64,000 nt of DNA from Sphingomonas sp. IC-11. GTDB lineage: Bacteria > Pseudomonadota > Alphaproteobacteria > Sphingomonadales > Sphingomonadaceae. The stretch spans positions 954,164-1,018,163 of the forward strand of contig NZ_JAJNDU010000001.1 in NCBI RefSeq assembly GCF_021043365.1, given 5' to 3'. Under the pieces are notes generated by a model that worked only from the letters and a program-made list of their open reading frames with translations, did not search any database and was not told the DNA's origin. The translations under genes were made by a program, and so were the position numbers. Below are positions 25,402 to 34,335 of this stretch, piece after piece; position 1 is the first letter of the stretch; the number at the start of each line of letters is the position of its first letter.

Positions 25402-26250
25402 ATGATGATCACAGCCTTGCTACTTCTTGCGGCTGCCGGCGCCACTTCCGATGCCGCGGCCGCACAGGAGGCAGACGGGGCCGATCGTGCCGCGACGTAT
25501 TCCATAAGTGATCCGGTACCGGCCGGAGCAATGCGTGAATTCACCCCCGATCGGCCGAGCGTTACCGAAAGCCCGTACACCGTGGATGCCGGGCACGTTC
25601 AGATTGAGCTGAGCGCCGCTGAGTACGCGATCGCGCGGGACCGCAGCCGAACCCTCGACGTGCTACCGGTGAACCTGAAGCTTGGCTTGCTCGACAATGT
25701 CGATGTGGAGCTGCTGTTCACCCCTTATCAGAGGGTGTCTGACGGCGGCTCGATCTCAAGCGGTTTCGGCGACGAAACCCTGATGCGCCTGAAGATCAAT
25801 CTTCAGGGTAACGATGGCGAGGGCACGGCCTTCGCCATCATGCCATATGTGAAGCTTCCTACCGGTACGGGCGGCCTCTCCAACCATCATGTTGAAGGAG
25901 GGCTGATCGTGCCGCTGGAAGCCGAGCTTCCCGGCGACTTCACCTTTAACGCCATGGTGGAGGCAGATCTCGTCTACCACGACGCACGAAGCGCCTATGG
26001 AACCGATCTGGTGCACAGTGCGAGCGTCGGCCATTCGATTGCAGGGCCGGTGAGCGGCTATGTGGAATATGTCGGCGTGGCGCCATTTGGTGCGCCCCAT
26101 GGCCGGGAAAGCCACTATCAGGCGATCGGCTCTGCTGGTCTCACCGTGGAGGTGCGGGACAACCTGATCCTGGACGCCGGTAGCCGGGTTGGTTTCAGCG
26201 GGAATTCGGACCGGGCAGCCCTGTTCGTCGGTGCTTCGACCCGGTTCTGA
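25402..26250 (+). CDS. Outer-membrane transporter-like protein (phenol-degradation MetA family)
   Basis: The 282-residue product has a signal peptide (MMITALLLLAAAGATSDAAAA) and a mature part dominated by alternating polar/hydrophobic beta strands. It ends in RAALFVGASTRF with a terminal Phe, as outer-membrane barrels do. TPDRPSVTESPYTVDAGH and GFGDETLMRLK are typical of the family sometimes called MetA-pathway transporters. Substrate unknown. The ATG at 25402 lies 5 bases after the dnaE stop, so it may be cotranscribed with dnaE, although no functional link is evident. Confidence 0.8.
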   Translation: MMITALLLLAAAGATSDAAAAQEADGADRAATYSISDPVPAGAMREFTPDRPSVTESPYTVDAGHVQIELSAAEYAIARDRSRTLDVLPVNLKLGLLDNVDVELLFTPYQRVSDGGSISSGFGDETLMRLKINLQGNDGEGTAFAIMPYVKLPTGTGGLSNHHVEGGLIVPLEAELPGDFTFNAMVEADLVYHDARSAYGTDLVHSASVGHSIAGPVSGYVEYVGVAPFGAPHGRESHYQAIGSAGLTVEVRDNLILDAGSRVGFSGNSDRAALFVGASTRF

Positions 26251-26297
26251 TGGTGGCTATGCCCGATGCGCCCTCAGCTCTGGCGCGCCGGCAACGT

Positions 26298-27371
26298 TCA
26301 GAACAGCTCTCCTTGAGCGCCCGGCGGTGGCCGAAATAGGTCTGTTCTCAGCGCCACCCGCTCGCCACCATGCAGACCGTGGCGGCGTCGCGCGATCTGG
26401 AATCGCGTCCGCAGCAGATCGGCCCAGGGCCCTTGGCCGCGCATACGGGTGAAGAAGCCGGGATCATTGTCCTTCCCACCGCGCAGCGATTGGATGGCAG
26501 CCATCACCTTTGCGGCCCGATCGGGGAAGTGCGCGTCCAGCCACGCGCGAAACAGCGGCGCAACCTCCCAGGGGAGGCGCACCGGAATGAACGACACCCC
26601 GCGGGCACCCGCGTTGGCGGCTTCGGCAACGATTGCCTCCACCTCGTGATCGGTGATGGCTGGAATAACGGGTGCCATGTTCACGTAGGTGGGCACGCCC
26701 GCCTCGTTCAGCTGGCGCACCGCCTTCAGCCTGCGCTGCGGATGCGGCGCTCTCGGCTCAACCGTCATTGCGATCTTCGGCTCGAGTGACGTGACGGAGA
26801 TCGCCACCGCCACCAGGCCCTTTGCCGCCATAGGTGCCAGCAGATCCAGATCCCGCACCACCCGGTCGGACTTGGTCGTGATCATCAGCGGATGATCGCA
26901 TGACGATAGCACTTCGATGATCTGACGCACGATCCGCCATTTGGATTCGATTGGCTGATAGGGATCGGTGTTCGTTCCCATCGCGATTGGCGCACAGCGA
27001 TAGCCCGGCTTGGCGAGTTCGGCCCGCAGCAAGACCGGCGCATCGGGCTTTACGAACAGCCTGGTTTCAAAATCGAGCCCGGGCGACAGATCGTGATAAG
27101 CGTGGCTGGGGCGGGCAAAGCAGTAAATGCAGCCGTGCTCGCATCCAACCATCGGGTTGATACTCCGGTCGAACGGTACGTCCGGGCTCTTGTTGTACGA
27201 GATGATGGTCTTGGGGCGAAGAAGTTCGACACTGGTCCGCACGGCGGATGGCGGGCCATCAATCTGGCTTCGCGCGTCGAGCCAATCGCCGTCCCATTCA
27301 CGCTGCGGCAGGTTGAAGCGCCCGCTTACAGCATTGGACGTCGCGCCACGTTGCGGCCGTCCTGTTCCCAT
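26298..27371 (-). CDS. PA0069-family radical SAM protein
   Basis: The 357-residue protein has the radical SAM cluster motif GCEHGCIYCFARPSHAY with cysteines at 77, 81 and 84, and an SplB-like barrel. ISVTSLEP and VPTYVNMAPVIPAITDHE lie in the middle, and the C-terminal tail is Arg-rich. Members are named after Pseudomonas PA0069. They resemble spore photoproduct lyase, but no reaction has been settled to my knowledge. The gene stands alone, converging with the outer-membrane protein gene. Confidence 0.92.
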   Translation of the reverse strand: MGTGRPQRGATSNAVSGRFNLPQREWDGDWLDARSQIDGPPSAVRTSVELLRPKTIISYNKSPDVPFDRSINPMVGCEHGCIYCFARPSHAYHDLSPGLDFETRLFVKPDAPVLLRAELAKPGYRCAPIAMGTNTDPYQPIESKWRIVRQIIEVLSSCDHPLMITTKSDRVVRDLDLLAPMAAKGLVAVAISVTSLEPKIAMTVEPRAPHPQRRLKAVRQLNEAGVPTYVNMAPVIPAITDHEVEAIVAEAANAGARGVSFIPVRLPWEVAPLFRAWLDAHFPDRAAKVMAAIQSLRGGKDNDPGFFTRMRGQGPWADLLRTRFQIARRRHGLHGGERVALRTDLFRPPPGAQGELF

Positions 27372-27562
27372 TGCCGCGTCTCCACCCAGATGCGGACGCT
27401 AAGCTATACGAACAAATGGAGAACATCAATTGTCCGAGGGGCGCAGCAGCCACGTGCGAGGGTCATTGGCTTTTCACGCGATCGGCGTATCATGTTGCAC
27501 TGCGCCGCGACTTTGCGGCGCCGACAGGCGAAGCTGCCCTGATCGTGGTCGATGGAGCCTCA

Positions 27563-27757
27563 ATGATGAGCAATCCCCCACGTGTCGATCGACCCAAAAC
27601 GGCATCTGAGTGCCTTGGATTACTCGTGGCGGTACTTGGCTGTTTGGATGCCATCGCAAATGAGGCGGACGAGGCTACCCAGCGGGCCCTCTCGTTTGCC
27701 GCCATTCGCGTTCACGAAGCCATCGATTTCATGAAGCCCGACGTTCTCGACTCCTGA
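27563..27757 (+). CDS. Small helical protein, unknown function
   Basis: The 64-residue acidic, helical product begins at ATG 27563 behind GGAGCCTCA; ATG 27566 is equally placed. The longer open frame upstream (from about 27371) lacks coding character. No family is recognised. Its last 29 bases overlap the end of the convergent MarR gene, which suggests that one controls the other by antisense transcription, or simply a compact arrangement. The region is less G+C-rich than the average of the window. Confidence 0.45.
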   Translation: MMSNPPRVDRPKTASECLGLLVAVLGCLDAIANEADEATQRALSFAAIRVHEAIDFMKPDVLDS

Positions 27758-28196
27758 CGCTATCAACTCCGGCAAACACTGCTTCAATCTTGGACTCACC
27801 GATGCTGGTCAGATCAATCAGCGTTCTGCGGCGATCAACAGGGTCCGAGCGGCGGCTTACCAGGCCCGCCTTTTCCAGCATCAATAGCCAGCGCAAACCG
27901 GTCGATTGTGGGATCCCAGATGCCAGGCACAGTGACGATACTGAGCTCGGCTCGCCAGCGCTATGCCGAAGGTACAGGTCCAGCAGCATACACCAGGCCG
28001 GGTCAGAGAATAGATCAGCCCCTAGCGCCCTGTCACGAGCACGTCGCGCCTGAATACAGCTACGTACGAGTAACGCTGTTCTCGTTTCGGCTGATGTACG
28101 TGGGCGCCGTTCAGTGTTCTGGCCGCGCTCGCCTACTGTTTTTGATAGCTTATCAAGGATGTGCTCGATCCGGGATAGGTCTGGTTGGTCAACCAT
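27729..28196 (-). CDS. MarR-type winged-helix transcriptional regulator
   Basis: The 155-residue protein has a winged-helix core. The recognition region is SVSSLCLASGIPQSTGLRWLL, and the wing SRRSDPVDRRRTLIDLTSIG carries the family's DxRxxxxxLT pattern. A 50-residue basic N-terminal extension precedes the core. A perfect dyad TTGATA-GCT-TATCAA at 28142-28156 lies inside codons 14-18. It could be an operator if a transcript starts close by. Target genes are unknown; the convergent small gene at 27563-27757 overlaps its 3' end. Confidence 0.8.
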   Translation of the reverse strand: MVDQPDLSRIEHILDKLSKTVGERGQNTERRPRTSAETRTALLVRSCIQARRARDRALGADLFSDPAWCMLLDLYLRHSAGEPSSVSSLCLASGIPQSTGLRWLLMLEKAGLVSRRSDPVDRRRTLIDLTSIGESKIEAVFAGVDSVRSRERRAS

Positions 28197-28318
28197 CTTC
28201 GTCCGGCCTCTCGAATGCCGTCAATTTGCGAACAGGCATTGGGCGGCAACTATAATCAAATCTTGATCGACCCGAAAGGACAAGCTGCGTCCAAGGTACT
28301 TCGATTTACGCTACGTAA

Positions 28319-28525
28319 TTACCGCCAGCGACCGGTTTCCATCCAACGTAGCAGTGGCTTCAGCGGGGTGATCCAGATGATCCCCGTAACCAAGTAGAAC
28401 GCCAGCTGCGCCAACGGATGCCAACCACTCACGGTCGCCGCAAAGCTCAAGATTACTGCGCACCAAAGCATGATCAGCAGCAGAATGGCAATCATGCCGG
28501 CCGGTTTGCGCCAGGACGGGCTCAT
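28319..28525 (-). CDS. DUF2842 small membrane protein
   Basis: The 68-residue protein has two membrane helices, ILLLIMLWCAVILSFAA and AQLAFYLVTGIIWITPL, and ends in PLLRWMETGRWR. This matches the alphaproteobacterial family DUF2842, whose role is unknown. The ATG ending at 28525 overlaps the stop of the 5-formyl-THF cyclo-ligase gene (ATGA), so the two are translationally coupled. Confidence 0.85.
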   Translation of the reverse strand: MSPSWRKPAGMIAILLLIMLWCAVILSFAATVSGWHPLAQLAFYLVTGIIWITPLKPLLRWMETGRWR

Positions 28526-29085
28526 GCAGCGATCCACTCTTGTTCGGTGATGATGGCGTGGAGCGGCATGTCCCACGGATCGGTCGGGACCCGATCGACT
28601 TCCTGGACAGAGAACGCAACCCCGATGCGGCGAGCTGTCGGAAAACCTGCAAAGGCGCGATCGTAATGTCCGCCGCCCTGTCCAAGCCGCCCGAGCATCC
28701 GATCGAAGGCGACCAGCGGAGCAAGGATCAAGTCCGGCGCAAGCTCGTCAGGGTGATCGTCCGGTTGCAGAAGTCCGAACGGCCCGGGCACCAACGTCGC
28801 ATTGTCATGCCATGCAAGAAACCGAAGCGGCGTGGGCTGATCCACGACATGGGGCAATGCAATGCGGCATCCCTGCTTGAGTGCGGCCGCAACCAGCGCG
28901 CCCGGATCTGCCTCGGCGCCAACTGGCGCATAGCTTGCTACGATCATGCCAGGTTTCAGCATCTGCAAGAACGATGGGCGCGGCGCGATGATCGGGCGCG
29001 GCTCGGGCAGCGCCCGCCTCGCAGCGCGGCCTCTGGCGCGCACCGCGATCTTGTCAGCGGCGGGGGAGGGTGACGGGACCGCCAT
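28522..29085 (-). CDS. 5-formyltetrahydrofolate cyclo-ligase
   Basis: This 187-residue enzyme converts 5-formyl-THF to 5,10-methenyl-THF with ATP and so returns a storage folate to the C1 pool. The nucleotide-binding motif GRLGQGGGHYDRAFA is near residues 132-146, and a basic N-terminal segment (RARGRAARRAL) fits the family. It follows 6S RNA and zapA on the same strand, an order kept across many proteobacteria. Cotranscription with 6S RNA is known in E. coli (ygfA) and inferred here. DUF2842 is coupled downstream. Confidence 0.94.
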   Translation of the reverse strand: MAVPSPSPAADKIAVRARGRAARRALPEPRPIIAPRPSFLQMLKPGMIVASYAPVGAEADPGALVAAALKQGCRIALPHVVDQPTPLRFLAWHDNATLVPGPFGLLQPDDHPDELAPDLILAPLVAFDRMLGRLGQGGGHYDRAFAGFPTARRIGVAFSVQEVDRVPTDPWDMPLHAIITEQEWIAA

Positions 29086-29104
29086 GGCCGTTTGCCGGGA
29101 TATC

Positions 29105-29230
29105 CACTGACGCCCAGTACGTCAGGTGGGGACCATGTGCGTCGGGCCAGGGCCCGGGCAGGGACAGCCCCCATGGATGATGAATAGCCTCAGGGATAAG
29201 TCTAGGCTCGTACCGGGCAGTACCCGTCAC
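29105..29230 (-). ncRNA. ssrS: 6S RNA (approximate ends)
   Basis: On the minus strand, the gap between zapA and the cyclo-ligase gene lacks a credible protein but is highly structured. CCATG near 29174 can pair with CATGG near 29135, with GGGGCTGTCCCTG and GGCCCTGGCCC between them. CTGACG/CGTCAG forms a short hairpin near 29107-29124. 6S RNA sits exactly between zapA and the cyclo-ligase gene in many proteobacteria. It folds as a long hairpin with an open bubble that binds the housekeeping RNA polymerase. Identity rests on synteny plus this fold; the ends are estimates. Confidence 0.75.
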
Positions 29231-29237
29231 CAACAAT

Positions 29238-29552
29238 CTAGTCGTTCCCGGGCGCACGCTCAAGGGCCTCTGCCAACGATTCCAGACGTTCAGCGACCCA
29301 GCTTAGCGCCACCGAGTCCATCGCCGCGGCAGAAGTAGACGCGGCAGCTTCCTGCGCCTCTCGCAATTCGTCGGCCAACATCAACGCGGTAAGCAGCAGG
29401 GCCTGTGGCACGCCGCCATCTCCAGCCGCCCTGATCGCCTGGGGCCAGCGTTCCGACAGCATGGCCCCGAGGCGTCGAACCTCATCCTCGCCGCCTTCAC
29501 GGGTGTTGACGACCCAGGGCGTGCCGCCAACGTCGAGCGTTACGCGCGCCAT
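29238..29552 (-). CDS. zapA: Cell division protein ZapA
   Basis: The 104-residue protein has the ZapA fold: an N-terminal beta-rich part (MARVTLDVGGTPWVVNT), GGEDEVRRLGAMLSER, then a long coiled-coil helix through the C-terminus. ZapA bundles FtsZ filaments at the division ring. The alphaproteobacterial context with 6S RNA and the cyclo-ligase downstream supports this. Its start overlaps the stop of a small coiled-coil gene by one base (TGATG), so the two are translated together. Confidence 0.9.
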   Translation of the reverse strand: MARVTLDVGGTPWVVNTREGGEDEVRRLGAMLSERWPQAIRAAGDGGVPQALLLTALMLADELREAQEAAASTSAAAMDSVALSWVAERLESLAEALERAPGND

Positions 29553-29728
29553 CAGTCTGTGGCTTTCGTGGCAAGGGCGTCCATGTCGGCAATCGCATCG
29601 GCTACCTCCTGCCGAAGGGCAGCATGGCGCTCACGCAGGGCGGCATGGTCATCCGCCCGTCGTTCGATTGCTTCCTCGATGCGCCTGATCGCGGCATCGA
29701 TCCGCGTCACAGCGTCGCTTTCTGTCAT
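29552..29728 (-). CDS. Short coiled-coil protein upstream of zapA
   Basis: This 58-residue frame begins MTESDAVTRIDAAIRRIEE and ends DALATKATD. It is almost entirely one charged amphipathic helix with heptad-like Ala/Ile/Leu spacing. Its TGA overlaps the zapA ATG by one base, strong evidence that it is a real gene in the same operon. Small coiled-coil proteins preceding zapA are common in this group. A role beside ZapA at the division ring is plausible but unproven. Confidence 0.75.
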   Translation of the reverse strand: MTESDAVTRIDAAIRRIEEAIERRADDHAALRERHAALRQEVADAIADMDALATKATD

Positions 29729-29864
29729 GATTGCGGATTAGGATCGCGCCGGCTCATCGGCAAGCCCCGCTGCGACACTTGGCAGGTCGGTGCGGTTGAC
29801 GCGCAGCGCATCCGTCGCGCAAAGGCGCCCGAGATAGTTCGGGATCAGGGGAGAATCGGTCGAG

Positions 29865-30866
29865 ATGACGAAGGTTGCGATCAACGGGTTCGGGCGGATC
29901 GGGCGCCTGGTGGCGCGGGCGATGCTGGAGCGCGGCGGCGATCTGGAGCTGGTGACGATCAACGATCTCGCCGACGCGAAGTCGAACGCTTGGCTGTTCA
30001 GCCGTGACAGCGTCCATGGAAAGTACCCGGGCACGGTGGTTGCCGAAGGCAACGATCTCGTCATTGATGGCAAGCACATCCGCGTCACGGCGGAGCGTGA
30101 TCCGGCGAACCTGCCGCACAAGGAACTGGGTGTTGATCTGGTGCTCGAATGCACCGGTTTCTTCACCGACCGCGCCAGCGCGCAGAAGCACATCGATGCC
30201 GGTGCCAAGAAGGTGCTGATCTCGGCCCCGGCGAAGGGCGTGGACCTCACCGTCGTTTATGGCGTGAACCACGACAAGCTCGAGGCGGGCCACGCGATCG
30301 TCTCGAACGCATCGTGCACCACCAACTGCCTGGCGCCGGTCGCAAAGGTCCTGAACGATGCGATCGGCATCGAACGCGGCCTGATGACCACCGTTCATGC
30401 TTATACCAACGATCAGAAGATCCTCGATCAGATCCATCCGGACCTGCGCCGTGCGCGCGCGGCTGCGATGAGCATGATCCCGACCACCACTGGTGCTGCC
30501 CGTGCCGTCGGCGAAGTGCTGCCGGAGCTCAAGGGCAAGCTGGACGGCTCGGCCATTCGCGTGCCGACTCCGGACGGCAGCCTTGTCGACCTCACCTTCA
30601 CGCCGAAGCGCGATACGACTATCGAGGAAGTGAACGCGTTGCTCAAGGCGGCGGCAGAAGGTCCGATGGAAGGTGTGCTGCACTATTCCGACGAGCCGCT
30701 GGTCTCCATCGACATCGTCCACACGCCATATTCCTCGACCGTCGACAGCCTGGAAACCGCGGTGATCGACGGCAAGCTCGTTCGCGTCGTCAGCTGGTAC
30801 GACAACGAATGGGGCTTCTCGAACCGCATGGTGGACACCGCGACGCTGATGGCGAAGCTGGGGTGA
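29865..30866 (+). CDS. gap: Glyceraldehyde-3-phosphate dehydrogenase, type I
   Basis: This 333-residue enzyme oxidises glyceraldehyde-3-phosphate to 1,3-bisphosphoglycerate. The NAD site is [11 protein letters not shown], with INDL at 32-35 whose Asp favours NAD over NADP. The catalytic Cys is 151 in [12 protein letters not shown], with its partner His in [10 protein letters not shown]. The C-terminal [15 protein letters not shown] is canonical. GGGGAGAATCGGTCGAG precedes the ATG. The MOSC gene starts on its stop codon (GTGA), and pgk follows, so gap-MOSC-pgk forms a tightly packed operon. Confidence 0.97.
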   Translation: MTKVAINGFGRIGRLVARAMLERGGDLELVTINDLADAKSNAWLFSRDSVHGKYPGTVVAEGNDLVIDGKHIRVTAERDPANLPHKELGVDLVLECTGFFTDRASAQKHIDAGAKKVLISAPAKGVDLTVVYGVNHDKLEAGHAIVSNASCTTNCLAPVAKVLNDAIGIERGLMTTVHAYTNDQKILDQIHPDLRRARAAAMSMIPTTTGAARAVGEVLPELKGKLDGSAIRVPTPDGSLVDLTFTPKRDTTIEEVNALLKAAAEGPMEGVLHYSDEPLVSIDIVHTPYSSTVDSLETAVIDGKLVRVVSWYDNEWGFSNRMVDTATLMAKLG

Positions 30867-31399
30867 GCCAGATCGGCCGCCTTCTCGGGATCGCGCGTCA
30901 TGCGCGGCCCCGGGCATCCATGGAGGTGATTGAGGCGGCCGAGATCACGCTCGCAGGCGGCGTCACTGGCGATTACCGCGGTGGGCTGAGGGGCAAGCCG
31001 TACAAGCGCCAAGTGACACTGATCGAGCGCGCCGACTGGCAGGCCGCTACCGAAGAGGTCGGGCAGGTGATCCCGTGGCAGGAACGCCGCGCCAACCTGT
31101 TGGTCGATGGCGTCGATCTGCCGCAGGTACCGGGAGCCAGGATCCGCATCGGCCCGGACGTCGTACTTGAAGTGACCGGCGAAAATGATCCGTGCAGTCG
31201 CATGGAGGCGATCGCCGCCGGTCTTGAAGCGGCGCTGACTCCGGACTGGCGAGCGGGCGCGTGCACAAAGGTTGTACAAGGCGGCGCGATCGCCGCCGGT
31301 GATGAGATCAGGATTGAGGAAGCATGGCCAAGTCATTCCGAACGCTCGACGACATCGGCGACGTCCGCGGCAAGCGGGTCCTCGTCCGCGAGGATCTGA
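30863..31399 (+). CDS. MOSC-domain protein between gap and pgk
   Basis: The 178-residue product starts at a GTG overlapping the gap stop. It has the MOSC beta-barrel signatures: [50 protein letters not shown] with the conserved Cys, and [19 protein letters not shown] near 150. MOSC proteins handle molybdenum cofactor-bound sulfur or N-hydroxylated substrates. The domain itself ends near residue 160. The frame then continues for 76 bases into pgk, adding a Ser/Thr-rich tail that is only the +1 reading of pgk codons. Either the overlap is real or a frameshift removed the original stop. Confidence 0.8.
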   Translation: MSQIGRLLGIARHARPRASMEVIEAAEITLAGGVTGDYRGGLRGKPYKRQVTLIERADWQAATEEVGQVIPWQERRANLLVDGVDLPQVPGARIRIGPDVVLEVTGENDPCSRMEAIAAGLEAALTPDWRAGACTKVVQGGAIAAGDEIRIEEAWPSHSERSTTSATSAASGSSSARI

Positions 31400-32514
31400 A
31401 CGTCCCCTTCGCTGACGGTGCCGTCACTGATGACACGCGCCTGCGCGCGACGATCCCAACGGTCACCGAGCTGTCGGACAAGGGCGCAATCGTGCTTGTT
31501 CTGGCCCATTTCGGCCGACCAAAGGGCGTTCCCAGCCCGGAGATGTCACTCGCTCAGATCACCAAGCCCTATGAAGCGGTGCTTGGTCGCCCGGTGCGCT
31601 ACATCGACTGGGAAGGTGACGCGGCGAACGTGGCGACGCTGCAGCCCGGCGACATTGCGGTGCTGGAGAATACGCGCTTCTTCGGCGGTGAGGAAAAGAA
31701 CGATCCGGCAGTGATCGATCGCTTCGTTGCGCTTGGCGACCTTTACGTCAACGACGCCTTCTCGGCCGCTCATCGCGCCCATGCCTCGACGGAAGGTCTG
31801 GCGCGCCGGCTGCCGGCATTCGCCGGCCGCGCGATGGAGGCGGAGCTAGTTGCGTTGCAGAAGGCGCTCGGCGAGCCAGAGCATCCCCTGGCAGCGGTGG
31901 TCGGCGGCGCGAAGGTGTCGACCAAGCTGGACGTGCTGAAGCACCTGGTGGGCAAGGTTGATCATCTCATCATTGGCGGTGGCATGGCCAACACCTTCCT
32001 CGCGGCTCGCGGCGTGGATGTCGGCAAGAGCCTGTGCGAGCATGATCTGACCGGAACGGCCGAGGAGATTCTGGAGGCGGCGGACCGGGCGAACTGCACC
32101 GTTCACTTGCCGTACGACGTGGTAGTGGCGAAGGAGTTCAAGGCCAATCCGCCAACGCGCACGGTCAACGTGCACGAAGTCGCTGCTGACGAGATGATCC
32201 TCGACGTCGGCCCAGCCGCAGTTGAAGCGCTTGGCGACGTACTCAAGAATTGTCGCACTTTGGTGTGGAACGGGCCGCTCGGCGCATTCGAGACGCCGCC
32301 CTTTGATACGGCCACGGTGGCGCTGGCAAAGACCGCGGCGGCATTGACGATCGGGGGCACCCTGGTTTCGGTGGCTGGCGGTGGGGATACCGTTGCAGCA
32401 TTGAACCACGCCGGCGTTGCCGATGACTTCACCTTTGTATCCACCGCAGGTGGCGCCTTCCTTGAGTGGATGGAAGGACGGGAACTGCCTGGGGTGGCCG
32501 CTCTCCTCCGGTAA
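31324..32514 (+). CDS. pgk: Phosphoglycerate kinase
   Basis: This 396-residue two-domain glycolytic enzyme transfers phosphate from 1,3-bisphosphoglycerate to ADP. The substrate-binding motif is [12 protein letters not shown] near residue 19, with AHFGRPKG near 63. Nucleotide-binding features are [13 protein letters not shown] in the middle and [11 protein letters not shown] near 353, with a C-terminal [19 protein letters not shown] lies just before the ATG at 31324. The gene begins inside the 3' end of the MOSC frame and is followed by a strong hairpin at 32565-32591. Confidence 0.97.
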   Translation: MAKSFRTLDDIGDVRGKRVLVREDLNVPFADGAVTDDTRLRATIPTVTELSDKGAIVLVLAHFGRPKGVPSPEMSLAQITKPYEAVLGRPVRYIDWEGDAANVATLQPGDIAVLENTRFFGGEEKNDPAVIDRFVALGDLYVNDAFSAAHRAHASTEGLARRLPAFAGRAMEAELVALQKALGEPEHPLAAVVGGAKVSTKLDVLKHLVGKVDHLIIGGGMANTFLAARGVDVGKSLCEHDLTGTAEEILEAADRANCTVHLPYDVVVAKEFKANPPTRTVNVHEVAADEMILDVGPAAVEALGDVLKNCRTLVWNGPLGAFETPPFDTATVALAKTAAALTIGGTLVSVAGGGDTVAALNHAGVADDFTFVSTAGGAFLEWMEGRELPGVAALLR

Positions 32515-32564
32515 CAGGGCAGCATGCCCGTCACTGGGCAACACCTGGAGAATTCGGACGTGAA

Positions 32565-32591
32565 CGGCTCCCGCCAGGCAGGCGGGAGCCG
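32565..32591. terminator. Bidirectional terminator hairpin after pgk
   Basis: A perfect 11-bp stem (CGGCTCCCGCC with GGCGGGAGCCG) with a 5-base loop is followed on the plus strand by ATTTCGTG. It lies between pgk and the convergent GMC oxidoreductase gene, ending 8 bases before the latter's stop codon. Confidence 0.85.
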
Positions 32592-32599
32592 ATTTCGTG

Positions 32600-34216
32600 T
32601 CAGGCTGCCAGCGCGGCTGGTTTCCCTACTCCGCGGATCAGGTCTGCCGCTTTTTCTGCGATCATGATCGTCGGCGCGTTGGTGTTCGATCCCACCAGCG
32701 TCGGCATCACCGACGCGTCGACAACGCGCAGGCCGGTGAGCCCGCGCACGCGGAGCTGTTCGTCGACCACCGCCATCTTGTCACCGTCGGCCCCCATCTT
32801 GCAGGTGCCGACCGGGTGATAGATGGTTTCCGCATTGGCGCGGACCCAGGTGTCGATCTCGGCATCGGACTGGACCGTGCGACCCGGTGCATATTCGTCC
32901 CCGCGATAGGGATCGAGGGCGGCTTGATAGGCCACTTCGCGCCCGATGTGCACGCAGTCGCGCATCACGCGTCTGTCGACTTCGCTCGCCAGATAGTTCG
33001 CGTAGATCAACGGATCGGCGGTCGGATCGGTCGATCCCAGTGCAATGCGGCCCCGGCTCTCCGGACGAAGCTGGCACAGATGCAGGGAGAAGCCGTCCGC
33101 TTTCACCCGGGTCTTGCCATGGTCCTTCATGATCGCAAGCACGCCATGGATCTGGACGTCCGGACGCGAGAGGCCCTCGCGCGAGCAGATGAACGCGCCA
33201 GATTCGAGGAATTGCTGACGACCCAGCCCAGTGCCGCGGGTCAGATATTCCAGGCCGACGCGCAGCTGCCGCAGCCCTTTGGTCGAGGAGAAAGCGGTCT
33301 TCAGCCCACGGCTGTACCAGCTCATGATGATGTCGAGGTGGTCCTGCAGATTCTCGCCGACACCGGGCAGATCGTGCACCGGCCGCACGCCGGCCTCGCG
33401 CAGGGACGCGCCGTTACCGATCCCGGAGAGCTGAAGAATGTGCGGGCTCTGCACGGCGCCGGCGCACAGGATGACCTCTCCGTCCACCTCAACGCGCTGT
33501 ATCTCATTGTCCTTGATGTAGCTAACTGCCACGGCACGGCCGCCCGAGATCGACACGCCTGCGGTCCGCGCGTCTGTGATCACGGTCAGGTTTTTGCGGG
33601 TGGCGACCGGACGCAGGTAGGCGGCGGCAGTGGACCAGCGCTGACCATCCGAGATCGTCAGGTCATATCGGCCGAAGCCTTCCTGCTCGGCGCCATTGAA
33701 GTTCTCGGTTACGGGGTAGCCGGCCTGGCGTCCTGCCTCGATCAGTGCGTCGTGGAAGGGGCTGTCGCTCTCACCCCCGGAGATTTTCAGCGGTCCATCC
33801 GCCCCGTGCAGCTCATGGATCCGATGATGCCCTTCCAGCTTGCGGAAATAGGGGAGCACATCCTCCCATGACCATCCGGTGAGCCCCAGTTGGCGCCACT
33901 CGTCAAAGTCCTGGGGATGCCCGCGCGTATAGACCATGCCATTGATCGAGGATGAGCCGCCGAGCCCACGGCCGCGGGGCCACCAAAGGCGGCGATTGTC
34001 TAGATGTGGTTCCGGCTGCGTCCAGAAGCCCCAATTGTGTTTGCCCTTCGCCTTGATCAGGCTGCCGACGCCCGCCGGCATCCGCACCAGCAACTCCTTG
34101 TTGGCGCCACCTGCTTCCAGCAGGCAGACGCTGACGGCCGGGTCCTCACTGAGCCGCGCCGCAAGCGTGCATCCAGCGGAGCCCCCACCGACGATGACGT
34201 AATCGAAACCAGCCAT
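32600..34216 (-). CDS. GMC-family FAD oxidoreductase (choline dehydrogenase-like)
   Basis: The 538-residue flavoprotein oxidises an alcohol. FAD-binding GGGSAGCTLAARL is near residue 10, the GMC signature GSSSINGMVYTRGHPQDFDEW lies near 80-100 (here cited as GSSSINGMVYTRG plus PQDFDEW), and GAVQSPHILQLSGIG is the second signature. The catalytic His is in IYHPVGTCKMG near the C-terminus. The start ending at 34216 follows GGAGAGGAAG directly, so the ATG four codons upstream was rejected. It lies at the edge of the catabolic cluster and could feed oxidised intermediates into it. The substrate is unknown. Confidence 0.93.
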   Translation of the reverse strand: MAGFDYVIVGGGSAGCTLAARLSEDPAVSVCLLEAGGANKELLVRMPAGVGSLIKAKGKHNWGFWTQPEPHLDNRRLWWPRGRGLGGSSSINGMVYTRGHPQDFDEWRQLGLTGWSWEDVLPYFRKLEGHHRIHELHGADGPLKISGGESDSPFHDALIEAGRQAGYPVTENFNGAEQEGFGRYDLTISDGQRWSTAAAYLRPVATRKNLTVITDARTAGVSISGGRAVAVSYIKDNEIQRVEVDGEVILCAGAVQSPHILQLSGIGNGASLREAGVRPVHDLPGVGENLQDHLDIIMSWYSRGLKTAFSSTKGLRQLRVGLEYLTRGTGLGRQQFLESGAFICSREGLSRPDVQIHGVLAIMKDHGKTRVKADGFSLHLCQLRPESRGRIALGSTDPTADPLIYANYLASEVDRRVMRDCVHIGREVAYQAALDPYRGDEYAPGRTVQSDAEIDTWVRANAETIYHPVGTCKMGADGDKMAVVDEQLRVRGLTGLRVVDASVMPTLVGSNTNAPTIMIAEKAADLIRGVGKPAALAA

Positions 34217-34335
34217 CTTCCTCTCCATTTCTCATTCTCATCCCCGCGCCGAGGATGGTTGATGCGATCTTGTGCGCGGGAACCGGGCGATTGCCAGCGC
34301 TAATTCGATGTTATTGGTTCGGCGCGGGCCGCCGC

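Noticed and set aside
30149..30862. Upstream extension of the MOSC frame through the gap gene
   Set aside because: It is the +1 reading of gap. MOSC homology starts only after the GTG at 30863.
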